Shown here piece after piece: positions 26,783 through 35,927 of a DNA stretch of 52,375 bases (its first letter is position 1; the number at the start of each line of letters is the position of its first letter). Made by a program: the position numbers and the translations under genes. The stretch is from Desulfobacteraceae bacterium (GTDB lineage: Bacteria; Desulfobacterota; Desulfobacteria; Desulfobacterales; JAABSP01), in the NCBI GenBank assembly GCA_011390345.1, contig JAABSP010000038.1:1-52375 (forward strand). The letters are read 5' to 3'. Below the pieces are notes generated by a model. It was not told where the DNA came from and did no database searches. It saw only the letters and a list, made by a program, of their open reading frames with translations.

Positions 26783-27940
26783 ATGAAAATTCACAGCTTC
26801 AGCTTCAATAATAAAGCGGAGGGACTTAGAATCAATCCCATTCGTTTTCATGATGTATCTCTGCTGGTGGGAATGTCGGGGGTGGGAAAGACGCTGATCC
26901 TTCAATCCATACTGGATCTCAAAAGAATTATAAATGGAGATGCTCTTGATGGTGTTGAGTGGGAGGTAAGATTTTCGACTGAAAACAATGATAATTGTAT
27001 ATGGAAAGGCGCATTCGAAAAGATTGATAATGCCTTATACCCGGAATATAGTCCCTATAAATCGGATTTAGAGGATTCGAGATCCGGATCGGTAGAAACG
27101 GATCGATCAATACTGCCTAAAATCATATATGAAGAAGTGAGAATTGAGAATCAGCTTATCGTTGATAGAAGAGAAAATAATATAGTATTCAAAAATACGT
27201 CAATTCCAAAACTTTCCAAAGATATAAGTGTTTTAAAATTATTGAATGGAGAGGAAAATATCTCTCCGATTTATGAGAGCTTCAACAGGATTCATGAAAG
27301 TGATGGACCTGAAAAAAAAGCGAATATTTCAAGCAGAGAGATCAAGGCATTACTTGAAAAAGATAATACGCTTGAAAAAATAAAGAACAGAAGACTTTCG
27401 ACATACAGGAAACTGGCTCTTGTATATTTTAGCCAGAAAGAAGTGTTTTCACGAATCAAAAACAATTTCATAGAAGTATTTCATCAAATAGAAGACATTC
27501 AATTTAGAAATGATGAGGAAGATTCTTCCTCTCCTATACACCTCCAGCTTAAAGAAAAAAATGTGTCCAAATGGATTCCATATTTTAATATCTCGTCAGG
27601 AATGTTAAAGACCCTGCTCCAGATCAGCCAACTCTATCTTTGTGCCGAGGGGACGGTCATTCTGATCGACGAATTTGAAAACAGCCTTGGAATCAACTGC
27701 ATTGATATTCTTACGGAAGAGCTGCTGCATAACGAAAGCAATCTCCAATTGATCATTACCAGCCATCATCCCTACATCATCAATACCATCGGCATGGAAC
27801 ACTGGAAGCTGGTGACTCGAAAGGGAGGAGAGATCACCGTAAGAGATGCCGGCGAGTACCCTCTCGGCAAATCCCGCCACGAAGCTTTCAAACAGTTGAT
27901 GCAACTTGAGGATTACAAAGAGGGCATCAAGGCGGGATGA
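26783..27940 (+). CDS. AAA/ABC-type ATPase of a two-gene putative defence module
   Basis: A 385-residue ATPase of the AAA_15/AAA_21 (OLD-like) type. Walker A is GMSGVGKT (residues 30-37). FNISSGMLKTLLQISQLYL is the signature-like segment, Walker B is TVILIDEFENSLG (about 291-303), and LIITSHHPYIINTIG is the switch segment. The region between about residues 90 and 250 is variable and rich in Lys, Asn and Ile. DNA from 26783 to about 27600 is visibly AT-rich with many AAA, ATA and AGA codons, unlike the neighbours, which indicates horizontal gain. The last part and the next gene are closer to host composition. The stop overlaps the start of the TOPRIM-like gene (ATGA). By analogy with PARIS, Gabija and OLD systems it would sense or hold a nuclease partner; that is inference. 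Confidence 0.85.
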   Translation: MKIHSFSFNNKAEGLRINPIRFHDVSLLVGMSGVGKTLILQSILDLKRIINGDALDGVEWEVRFSTENNDNCIWKGAFEKIDNALYPEYSPYKSDLEDSRSGSVETDRSILPKIIYEEVRIENQLIVDRRENNIVFKNTSIPKLSKDISVLKLLNGEENISPIYESFNRIHESDGPEKKANISSREIKALLEKDNTLEKIKNRRLSTYRKLALVYFSQKEVFSRIKNNFIEVFHQIEDIQFRNDEEDSSSPIHLQLKEKNVSKWIPYFNISSGMLKTLLQISQLYLCAEGTVILIDEFENSLGINCIDILTEELLHNESNLQLIITSHHPYIINTIGMEHWKLVTRKGGEITVRDAGEYPLGKSRHEAFKQLMQLEDYKEGIKAG

Positions 27941-28632
27941 ACATCTATTTCCTTGTTGAAGGGCGCAGAACGGAAGCCGAAGTATATCCGGCCTGGCTAC
28001 AGCTTTTACTTCCCCAGTTGAAAAAAGTGGATGATTTCGACAAGGTGTGCCGCAACAACTATTACCTCTTCAGCTCCGAAGGCATTCCCTTCATTGAAGA
28101 CGACATCATCAACGCACTCCATGATATAAACAATACCGGCAGATATGATTATTTCGTGATCTGCCTGGATGCCGACAGAGCAACGGTGGCGCAGAGAGAA
28201 GAAAAGGTACTCCGGCGGATCAAAGAAGCTTCGGTTCAGGCTTCAGGTGTAAAAATCATAGTAATCGTCCAGAACCGATGCATTGAAACATGGTTTCTGG
28301 GAAATCGAAAGGTATACTCCAGATTTCCCGGTCCCGCTTTTGCAAAATACTCCCGGTTTTACAATGTCGCTGAAGATGATCCGGAAAGCATGGAGAAGCC
28401 GGATGAATTTGCCGGAAGCATTGCAGATTACCATTTCAAATATATCCGGGCGATGCTGCAGGAAAAGAATATCCGCTATTCCAAAGCCAATTCGACGGAA
28501 GTTCAAAAAGAGCATTACCTGGAGGCACTGCGAAAAAGAGTTGCAGAAGAGCCTTCACATCTGATAACCCTGAATCGATTTTTTTCATTCTGTGAGCGGA
28601 TCGGATCGGAGATGAAAGGCGGAACGGCATAA
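27937..28632 (+). CDS. TOPRIM-like (RloB/DUF4276-type) putative effector nuclease
   Basis: A 231-residue protein with the pattern of small TOPRIM nucleases paired with ATPases. The first strand ends in the acidic motif FLVEGRRTEAE (Glu8, Glu13). DYFVICLDADRAT gives the DxD pair (Asp78, Asp80). IVQNRCIETWFLGNRK around residue 117 matches the conserved IExWFL segment of RloB/DUF4276-like proteins. It is co-translated with the upstream ATPase. Catalysis would need the Glu and DxD to bind Mg2+. In known pairs this subunit cuts DNA or RNA, including tRNA, when phage is sensed. Whether it is an AbiL-like, PARIS-like or new subtype cannot be told without searches. Confidence 0.75.
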   Translation: MNIYFLVEGRRTEAEVYPAWLQLLLPQLKKVDDFDKVCRNNYYLFSSEGIPFIEDDIINALHDINNTGRYDYFVICLDADRATVAQREEKVLRRIKEASVQASGVKIIVIVQNRCIETWFLGNRKVYSRFPGPAFAKYSRFYNVAEDDPESMEKPDEFAGSIADYHFKYIRAMLQEKNIRYSKANSTEVQKEHYLEALRKRVAEEPSHLITLNRFFSFCERIGSEMKGGTA

Positions 28633-28700
28633 CGCTCTACTCAAGGATCTGGCAGATCATAACTGTTTTTCATTTCAACCCACAAATAGGAGATGGTCGA

Positions 28701-29846
28701 ATGCGAAGAATCATTTTGATGGCAACAGCAGGCATTTTCGTTCTGATGGTTTCATCACTGGCCTTTGCCGCAGACAAAGAGCCCTACAAGGTCGGATGCG
28801 TCTTTGCCGTCACCGGAAAGGCCTCCTGGCTCGGCGAGCCCCAGAAGAACACGGCCGAGATGATCGCAAAGCAGATCAATGACGCGGGCGGGATCGACGG
28901 CCACATGCTGGAACTCTACATCGAGGATACCCAGGGGGAGAACAACCGGGCAAAACAGGCCGTCAAGAAGCTCGTCCACAGCCATGATGTGGTCGCGATC
29001 ATCGGCCCTTCCAGAAGCGGAACCAGCAAGATCCTGATCCCGGATATGCAGAGAGCCAAGATCCCCATGATCTCCTGCGCGGCCGCGGAGAGCATCGTCA
29101 ATCCGGTCAATCCGTGGGTCTTCAAGGTCGCGCCCAACGACAGCGATGCGGTCCGGAAGATATATGAGCATATGAACAAGAAGGGCATCGAGAAGATCGG
29201 GATCATCACCGGAACGACCGGTTTCGGCAACGCGGGCCGGAACCAGCTCAAGGAGCTTGCCGGAGAATACAAGATCAATATTGCTGCCGATGAGACCTAC
29301 GCACCCGGCGACACCGATATGACGGCCCAGCTCGTCAACATCAAAAACGCAGGAGCACAGGCCCTGATCAACTGGTCCATCGTGCCTGCCCAGTCCATCG
29401 TTCCCCAGAACATGAAGCAGCTCAAGCTCGATATTCCCCTATACCAGAGCCACGGCTTTGCAAACGTCAAGTATGCAGAGGCCGCGGGAGAGGCCGCGGA
29501 AGGGCTCATCTTTCCGGCCAGCCGGATCATGGCGGTCGATACACTCTCCGAAGATCATCCCCAGTATAATGTGGTCAAGGAATACAAGGATAATTACGAG
29601 AAGAAGTACAACGACCATGTGAGCACCTTCGGGGGCCATGCCTACGATTCCCTCCACCTTGTGGTCAATGCCCTCAAAGCAGTGGGACCGGACCCGGAAA
29701 AGATCCGCGAATATCTGGAGACCGCAAATTTCGTGGGCACGGCCGGCGTCTTCAAGTTCACTCCTGAAGATCACTGCGGGCTGGACAAGGAGGCTTTTGC
29801 CCTGCTCACGGTGAAAGACGGCAAATTCGTGGTGCTGGGAGAATAA
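28701..29846 (+). CDS. livJ: Liv-type ABC transporter substrate-binding protein
   Basis: A 381-residue periplasmic-binding protein of the Leu/Ile/Val family. The signal peptide ends near SLAFAADKEP. The body opens YKVGCVFAVTGKASWLGEP, with the usual two-lobe pattern and ADETYAPGDTDMTAQL near the hinge. It captures the ligand in the periplasm for LivHMGF. First gene of the transporter operon, with AGGAG before the ATG. The nearby ACT and PaaK-like genes fit a branched-chain or aromatic amino acid or acid ligand. Confidence 0.92.
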   Translation: MRRIILMATAGIFVLMVSSLAFAADKEPYKVGCVFAVTGKASWLGEPQKNTAEMIAKQINDAGGIDGHMLELYIEDTQGENNRAKQAVKKLVHSHDVVAIIGPSRSGTSKILIPDMQRAKIPMISCAAAESIVNPVNPWVFKVAPNDSDAVRKIYEHMNKKGIEKIGIITGTTGFGNAGRNQLKELAGEYKINIAADETYAPGDTDMTAQLVNIKNAGAQALINWSIVPAQSIVPQNMKQLKLDIPLYQSHGFANVKYAEAAGEAAEGLIFPASRIMAVDTLSEDHPQYNVVKEYKDNYEKKYNDHVSTFGGHAYDSLHLVVNALKAVGPDPEKIREYLETANFVGTAGVFKFTPEDHCGLDKEAFALLTVKDGKFVVLGE

Positions 29847-29858
29847 GCGGAACCGGTG

Positions 29859-30764
29859 ATGGATCAGGTCGGCAGCGGTTTTTCGGATTTTCTGCAGTTC
29901 CTCTTCATGGGGCTGCAACGGGGGAGCATCTACGCGCTGGTGGGAATGGGATACAACATCATCTACAATTCCACCGGCGTGATCAACTTTGCACAGGGGG
30001 AGTTCGTGGTCTTCGGGGGGCTAATGATGGTGACGCTCACCATGACCGCGAACCTCTCCATCCCCCTTGCCTTTCTGCTCACGGTGCTTTTCGTGACACT
30101 GATCGGGGTGCTGATGGAGCGCTTCACCATCAAGCCGGTGAAGAATCCGAACGTGCTGCGCCTGATCATCATCACTATTGCAGTTTCCATCCTGTTAAAG
30201 GGCATGGCCATGTGCTTCTGGGGCAAGGGCTCCCATTACATGCGCCATTTCACCGGGTCGGACCCCATCGAGGTTTTCGGGGCCACCCTCCTGCCCCAGA
30301 CCCTCTGGATCATCGGCATCCTGGCCGTGGTGGTGATCGGGTTTGTCCTCTTCTTCAACCATACCATGATCGGTAAGAGCATGCGGGCCTGCGCGATCAA
30401 CCGGGATGCGGCCCGCCTTGCCGGGATTAACGACCGGAACATGGTGATGCTCTCCTTTGCCCTTTCGGCCGGGATCGGCGCGATCGCGGGGATCATCATC
30501 ACCCCCATCATCCAGATGGACTACACCCGGGGGGCGCTGCTGGGGCTGAAGGGGTTCGGCGCGGCCGTGGTGGGGGGACTGGGCAACAGCTTCGGGGCCG
30601 TGGCCGCGGGGATGCTCTTCGGAATCATGGAGGCGATGGCCGCGGGGTACATCTCCTCCCATTATATGGATGCGGTCGCGCTGCTGATACTGCTCATAGT
30701 CCTCTTCATCCGGCCCAGCGGCCTCTTCGGTAGCGCAGATGCCGCTCGTCTGAGGGAGTTTTAA
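29859..30764 (+). CDS. livH: Branched-chain amino acid ABC transporter permease LivH
   Basis: A 301-residue inner-membrane permease with about eight hydrophobic helices. The start region GSIYALVGMGYNIIYNSTG and VINFAQGEFVVFGG are hallmarks of LivH, and AARLAGINDRNMVMLSFALS is the cytoplasmic loop that contacts the ATPases. ATG 29859 is preferred over the GTG at 29856. It lies 12 bases after livJ. Confidence 0.94.
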   Translation: MDQVGSGFSDFLQFLFMGLQRGSIYALVGMGYNIIYNSTGVINFAQGEFVVFGGLMMVTLTMTANLSIPLAFLLTVLFVTLIGVLMERFTIKPVKNPNVLRLIIITIAVSILLKGMAMCFWGKGSHYMRHFTGSDPIEVFGATLLPQTLWIIGILAVVVIGFVLFFNHTMIGKSMRACAINRDAARLAGINDRNMVMLSFALSAGIGAIAGIIITPIIQMDYTRGALLGLKGFGAAVVGGLGNSFGAVAAGMLFGIMEAMAAGYISSHYMDAVALLILLIVLFIRPSGLFGSADAARLREF

Positions 30765-30768
30765 AGGG

Positions 30769-31770
30769 ATGGAACGGCGGGATTATATCGGTATCGGGGT
30801 GCTGCTGGCGATGGTCATCGCGGTTCCCTTTCTGGTGGACAATCCGTACTACCTCGGGGTCCTCGTCTTCACCGCTCTCAACTGCCTCACCTGCATCGGG
30901 CTGAGCCTGCTCATGGGATATGCGGGGCAGATCTCCCTGGGGCACGCCGCGTTTATCGCGCTGGGGGCATATTCTTCGGCGCTTTTGACCACACTTGCGG
31001 GATGGTCTCCCTGGGCCGCGATGGGCGCTGGTGCAGTGATATCAGCGGTAGTTGCGGTGATTGTGGGGGTTCCCTCCCTGCGGCTCAAGGGACATTACCT
31101 CGCGATGGCCACCCTCGGATTCAGCGCAATCGTTCATATTGTCGCGATCGCGGCCGTGGATATCACCGGCGGCCCCCAGGGGATCGGCGGGATTCCCTAT
31201 CTCTCCTTCGGCGATCTGGTCCTCGATACGGACATCCGATTCTACTATTTCAGTTGGGCCGTGGTGATCATCGGGCTGATTCTCGCGCTCAATCTCATTC
31301 ATTCCCGCATGGGCAGAGGATTGCGGGCCATCCACGGCAGCGAGGATGCGGCCTGCGCGGCCGGAGTCCATACCGCGCTTTACAAAATCCAGATCTTCAT
31401 CATCAGCGCGGTCTACGCTTCGATCTCGGGAAGCCTCTACGCCTCCTACGCCACCTATATCGACCCGGGGCCCTTCGATGTGATGCACTCAGTGCTGCTG
31501 GTGACGATGGTGGCCGTGGGCGGGATGCACCGGCTCTGGGGGGCCGTCATCGGCGCGGTGCTCCTCTCCCTGCTGCCGGAAATCCTCTCCTCCTTCTCCG
31601 GATACTTTCAGATGATCGGCCTCGACTACAGCCAGGACTACGACATACTTATCTACGGCGGGATTCTGCTGGCCATCATGCTCTTTCTGCCGGAAGGGCT
31701 CTTTTCGGGGGGCAGAAGTCTTTTCCGGTATCTCTACCAGAAGTTTTCCCCCGCGGAAGAGGAGGGATGA
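30769..31770 (+). CDS. livM: Branched-chain amino acid ABC transporter permease LivM
   Basis: The 333-residue second permease, with about nine to ten membrane helices. CIGLSLLMGYAGQISLGHAA is the LivM signature, and GRGLRAIHGSEDAACAAGV is the ATPase-contact loop. Its stop overlaps the livG start. Confidence 0.94.
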   Translation: MERRDYIGIGVLLAMVIAVPFLVDNPYYLGVLVFTALNCLTCIGLSLLMGYAGQISLGHAAFIALGAYSSALLTTLAGWSPWAAMGAGAVISAVVAVIVGVPSLRLKGHYLAMATLGFSAIVHIVAIAAVDITGGPQGIGGIPYLSFGDLVLDTDIRFYYFSWAVVIIGLILALNLIHSRMGRGLRAIHGSEDAACAAGVHTALYKIQIFIISAVYASISGSLYASYATYIDPGPFDVMHSVLLVTMVAVGGMHRLWGAVIGAVLLSLLPEILSSFSGYFQMIGLDYSQDYDILIYGGILLAIMLFLPEGLFSGGRSLFRYLYQKFSPAEEEG

Positions 31771-32534
31771 TGGCCCAATACCCTCTTCTCAGGATCTCAG
31801 GGCTGCGGAAGGTCTTCGGCGGCGTGATCGCTGTGGACGACCTCGACTTCGATGCCGATACCGGCTCCATCACCGCGCTCATCGGCCCCAACGGCGCGGG
31901 AAAGACAACCGTCTTCAACATGATCACGGGATTTCTTCCCCCCACGGACGGGGAGATCCTTTTTGTGGAGAGAAAGATCGAAAAGCTCCCCTCCCACCGG
32001 GTGGCCCGGATGGGCGTTGCCCGGACATTCCAGCATGTGCAGGTCTTTTCACAGATGAGCGTGCTGGAGAACGTGATGGTGGGACGACATACCCGATCGA
32101 AGACGGGTCTCTTCCTCTCCCTGCTGACCCCGCCCTTCTGGCGTCCTGAAGAGCGGCGGATCGAGGAGAAGGCGCGGGAGTGGCTCTCCTTTGTGGGGAT
32201 GGAAGGGATTGCGGATCGACCCGCGGGAAGCCTGCCCCTGGGGAACCAGCGGATGCTGGAAGTGGCCCGGGCATTGGCCGCGGAGCCGAAACTGCTGCTG
32301 CTGGACGAGCCCGCATCGGGCCTGAACGCCCGGGAGACTCTTGCCATGGGAGAGCTGATCGGCCGAATTCGGGAGATGGGAATTACGGTGCTGCTGGTGG
32401 AACATGATATGGAGCTGGTGATGGAGATATCGGATCAGGTGGTGGTGGTCAACTTCGGCCGGCGGATAGCGGCCGGAACCCCTGCCGAGGTGCAGCTCGA
32501 CCCGGACGTGATCGCGGCCTATCTGGGGGAATGA
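31767..32534 (+). CDS. livG: Branched-chain amino acid ABC transporter ATPase LivG
   Basis: A 255-residue ATPase subunit. Walker A is GPNGAGKTT, the Q-loop region is RTFQHVQVF, and Walker B is LLLLDEPASGLN with the switch His in VEHDMELV. The signature is LPLGNQRMLEVARAL in place of LSGGQ; this variation is normal for LivG. The start overlaps the livM stop (ATGATG at 31767). The frame is open far upstream inside livM, but that is a shadow. Confidence 0.94.
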   Translation: MMAQYPLLRISGLRKVFGGVIAVDDLDFDADTGSITALIGPNGAGKTTVFNMITGFLPPTDGEILFVERKIEKLPSHRVARMGVARTFQHVQVFSQMSVLENVMVGRHTRSKTGLFLSLLTPPFWRPEERRIEEKAREWLSFVGMEGIADRPAGSLPLGNQRMLEVARALAAEPKLLLLDEPASGLNARETLAMGELIGRIREMGITVLLVEHDMELVMEISDQVVVVNFGRRIAAGTPAEVQLDPDVIAAYLGE

Positions 32535-32535
32535 C

Positions 32536-33273
<738 letters not shown>

Positions 33274-33286
33274 GAGGAGAAAAGCG

Positions 33287-34579
33287 ATGGAGTGCTGGGA
33301 TTTCAAACAGGAGTGCATGAACCGGGAGAGCATCGAGCAACTGCAGCTCGAACGGCTCCAGGCCACCCTTCACCGGGTCTATAAAAATGTTAGCCACTAC
33401 CGGCAGACCTTCAGAGAGATCGACTTCATGCCGGAGGATCTGAGCAGCCTCGACGATTTCCGGCGGCTTCCCCATACGAGCCGGCAGGTGCTTATGGAGA
33501 ACTACCCCTACGGGATGTTTGCGGTCCCCCTCCGGGAGGTGGTGCGGCTCCATACCCCGGCGCTGAACATCGATGAGCCGGTCGTGATCGGCTTCACCGC
33601 AAACGATCTGGACAACTGGGCCGAGCTGACCGCAAGAAATCTTTCGGCCGTGGGCGTGGGCAAGGATGACGTGGTGCAGATATCCCTCACCTTCGGCAGC
33701 GTCACGGGCCCCTTTGGGGTGCAGTTGGGCGCGGAACGGATCGGCGCATCCGTGATCCCCATGTCGAGCGGCCGGCACAGCTCCCAGGTGCAGATCCTGC
33801 GGGATTTCCGGACTACCACACTCGTTTCTGCCCCGACATTTGCCCTGCGGCTCTACCGGACCATGATGGAGCAGGAGATCGACCCCAAGACCCTGCAGCT
33901 CCGGATCGGGATCTTCGGGGCAGAGCCCTGGTCCGAATCGATCCGGGACGATATCGAAGAGAAGCTTCACATCACCGCAACGGACATGTACGGCCTCACA
34001 GAGGTCTTCGGCCCCGGCGTCGCGTGGGAGTGCAGTGAAAAACAGGGGCTCCACATCCCGGAGGACCATTTTCTGGCGGAGATCATCGACCCGGATACCG
34101 GAGAGCCGGTTCCTGACGGCCAAGAGGGGGAACTGGTGCTCACCACCCTCACCAAGGAGGCATTTCCCCTGATCCGGTACCGCACCGGGGATTTGACCCG
34201 GATGCTGCCAGGGGACTGCCCCTGCGGCCGCTCCCACCTGCGGATCGACCGGATTCTGCGGCGCTGCGACAATGTCTTTGTCATGGGCGGCTCCCGGATC
34301 ATCCCGGAGCAGATCGGAAAGATCCTCAACCGGATCAGCGGGGCTGCGCCCAATTTTCAGCTTCTGGTGGAGCGGGAGGAAGACCGGGATCGGCTCGATG
34401 TCCTGGTGGAGATCTCCAATGATTTATTCTTCGACCAGATGAAGAAACAGCGCCGGTTTGTGGAGGATCTGCACAGCGCGCTCTCCGAGTTTCTCGGCTG
34501 GGAGGTGGGGGTCCGGCTGGTGGAGGCAGGGGCATTTGACCCGGCTCAACCGGTGGTCGATAAGAGAAATATCCGCTAA
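33287..34579 (+). CDS. Phenylacetate-CoA ligase family protein with a lost ATP loop
   Basis: A 430-residue PaaK-type adenylate-forming protein. Most family landmarks are present: FGSVTGPFGVQLGAERIGA, GIFGAEPWSESIRDDIE, the ATDMYGLTEVFGPGVAWEC adenylate-binding segment, RYRTGDLTRML and a C-terminal domain with GGSRIIPEQIGKIL. The glycine-rich ATP loop, normally SSGTTGKPT, reads TPALNIDEPVV at about residues 90-100, though the flanks (RLH before, IGFT after) align. The frame is unbroken, so this is substitution and not a frameshift. The protein may have lost ligase activity or serve as a partner or sensor. It is the last gene of the liv operon. Confidence 0.85.
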   Translation: MECWDFKQECMNRESIEQLQLERLQATLHRVYKNVSHYRQTFREIDFMPEDLSSLDDFRRLPHTSRQVLMENYPYGMFAVPLREVVRLHTPALNIDEPVVIGFTANDLDNWAELTARNLSAVGVGKDDVVQISLTFGSVTGPFGVQLGAERIGASVIPMSSGRHSSQVQILRDFRTTTLVSAPTFALRLYRTMMEQEIDPKTLQLRIGIFGAEPWSESIRDDIEEKLHITATDMYGLTEVFGPGVAWECSEKQGLHIPEDHFLAEIIDPDTGEPVPDGQEGELVLTTLTKEAFPLIRYRTGDLTRMLPGDCPCGRSHLRIDRILRRCDNVFVMGGSRIIPEQIGKILNRISGAAPNFQLLVEREEDRDRLDVLVEISNDLFFDQMKKQRRFVEDLHSALSEFLGWEVGVRLVEAGAFDPAQPVVDKRNIR

Positions 34580-34593
34580 TTTGCGTTGTTCCC

Positions 34594-34622
34594 TTGACAG
34601 AACCCGCGTTTTTGAATAAAAG
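34594..34622 (+). promoter_or_regulatory. Probable sigma-70 promoter of folD
   Basis: TTGACA at 34594-34599 and TAAAAG at 34617-34622, with a 17-base spacer. Transcription would start near 34629, about 100 bases before folD. The leader holds a CTTTTAAAG palindrome followed by seven T residues (34631-34648), which could be a weak terminator for the preceding operon or an attenuator-like hairpin. Confidence 0.5.
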
Positions 34623-34729
34623 AAAGACTTTTAAAGGCTTTTTTTGTGAAGGACTTTACAAAAAACAGGAAAGAATAAAGGTCAGGCGTCGTATACAATT
34701 AACCACCTAAGAAAAAAAGGAGTGCGAAG

Positions 34730-35638
34730 ATGACGGCAAAGCTCATCAAGGGTACGGAGATTCGCGAGGAGATCCTGAGTGAGATCGAAAAAGAGGTCAA
34801 GGAGATCAAGGAGAAGCACGGAAAGGTTCCGGGGCTCGTCACCATCCTCGTAGGAGAGAACCCCGCATCGATCTCCTACGTCACCCTGAAGATCAAGACC
34901 GCAGACCGGCTCGGGTTCCATGAGATCCAGGACAACCAGCCCGCGGACGTCGCGGAGGCCGATCTTCTGGCCCTGATCGACAAGTACAACAAGGATGAGG
35001 CCATCAACGGCATCCTGGTCCAGCTCCCCCTGCCCAAACATATCGATGAGAAGAAGATCCTGAACGCGATCGATCCGGACAAGGATGTGGACGGTTTCCA
35101 TCCGGTCAACGTGGGCCGCCTGATGATCGGCGGCGACGAGGTCAAGTTTGCGCCCTGTACCCCGGCCGGCATCCAGGAGATGATCATACGCGCGGGCGTG
35201 GAGACCAGCGGAGCTGAGGTCGTTGTGGTGGGCCGCTCCAACATCGTGGGCAAACCGATCGCGAACATGATGGTGCAGAAGGGCCCGGGAGCCAACTCCA
35301 CCGTGACTATCGTCCACACCCGGACAAAGGATCTGGCCGCACACTGCAAACGGGCCGACATCCTGATTGTGGCAGCGGGCGTGCCCGGGCTGGTGAAGCC
35401 CGAGTGGATCAAACCCGGCTCCTGCGTCATCGACGTCGGCGTCAACCGGGTCGGCGAGAAGAAGAGCGAGAAGACCGGCAAAATGATTCCGCTGCTGAAG
35501 GGCGATGTTGACTTTGACGCGGCCAAGGAGATCGCGGGCTCCATCACTCCGGTTCCGGGCGGCGTGGGCCCCATGACCATCACCATGCTGATGAGGAACA
35601 CCCTGAAATCTCTCAAGTACAAACTCGGCATACAATAA
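34730..35638 (+). CDS. folD: FolD methylene-THF dehydrogenase/cyclohydrolase
   Basis: A 302-residue bifunctional enzyme interconverting 5,10-methylene- and 10-formyl-tetrahydrofolate in the cytoplasm. The active-site region is SYVTLKIKTADRLG, followed by ILVQLPLPKHID, DVDGFHPVNVG and the NADP-binding VVVGRSNIVGKP. The C-terminal motif is ITPVPGGVGPMTITML. In acetogenic or sulfate-reducing anaerobes FolD also works in the Wood-Ljungdahl pathway. Single gene with its own promoter. Confidence 0.97.
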   Translation: MTAKLIKGTEIREEILSEIEKEVKEIKEKHGKVPGLVTILVGENPASISYVTLKIKTADRLGFHEIQDNQPADVAEADLLALIDKYNKDEAINGILVQLPLPKHIDEKKILNAIDPDKDVDGFHPVNVGRLMIGGDEVKFAPCTPAGIQEMIIRAGVETSGAEVVVVGRSNIVGKPIANMMVQKGPGANSTVTIVHTRTKDLAAHCKRADILIVAAGVPGLVKPEWIKPGSCVIDVGVNRVGEKKSEKTGKMIPLLKGDVDFDAAKEIAGSITPVPGGVGPMTITMLMRNTLKSLKYKLGIQ

Positions 35639-35701
35639 TTTCCGTGCAGGTAATTTCCGCGCAGGGATGATAAAAGCTTAAAAAAACAGCATCTATTTCA
35701 T

Positions 35702-35734
35702 ATACCGGAGGGGAAGCCTTTTCCCTTCCGGTAT
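35702..35734 (+). terminator. Hairpin after folD
   Basis: ATACCGGAGGGGAA (35702-35715) pairs along its whole length with TTCCCTTCCGGTAT (35721-35734), with one G-U pair and a 5-base loop. The stem is strong, but the following bases (CCCCGCTTTG) are not a T-run, so it may stabilise the folD mRNA 3' end and not terminate by itself. The rest of 35639-35927 shows no gene. Confidence 0.5.
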
Positions 35735-35927
35735 CCCCGCTTTGTGCAGCATAGCGCACGCAAATTCCTTTTGCGGATGATCACGAGCAGCGATCGGGAT
35801 TTAGAAAATCGGATATATTGACACACCTCCCGGTTGATGTTAATCTATAAATCTTGTGAACCTGTAAAGCAGATATCCGCATGTAGGCTTATTGGTCACA
35901 TGTAAACCCAAACAGGCGGATGATATC

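Noticed and set aside
31767-32534. Degenerate ABC signature (LPLGNQ) in LivG as a sign of inactivity
   Set aside because: LivG proteins normally depart from LSGGQ at this site, and Walker motifs are intact.
33545-33590. Frameshift as explanation for the missing ATP loop in the PaaK-like protein
   Set aside because: Flanking family motifs stay in the same frame on both sides, so the loop is substituted and not shifted.
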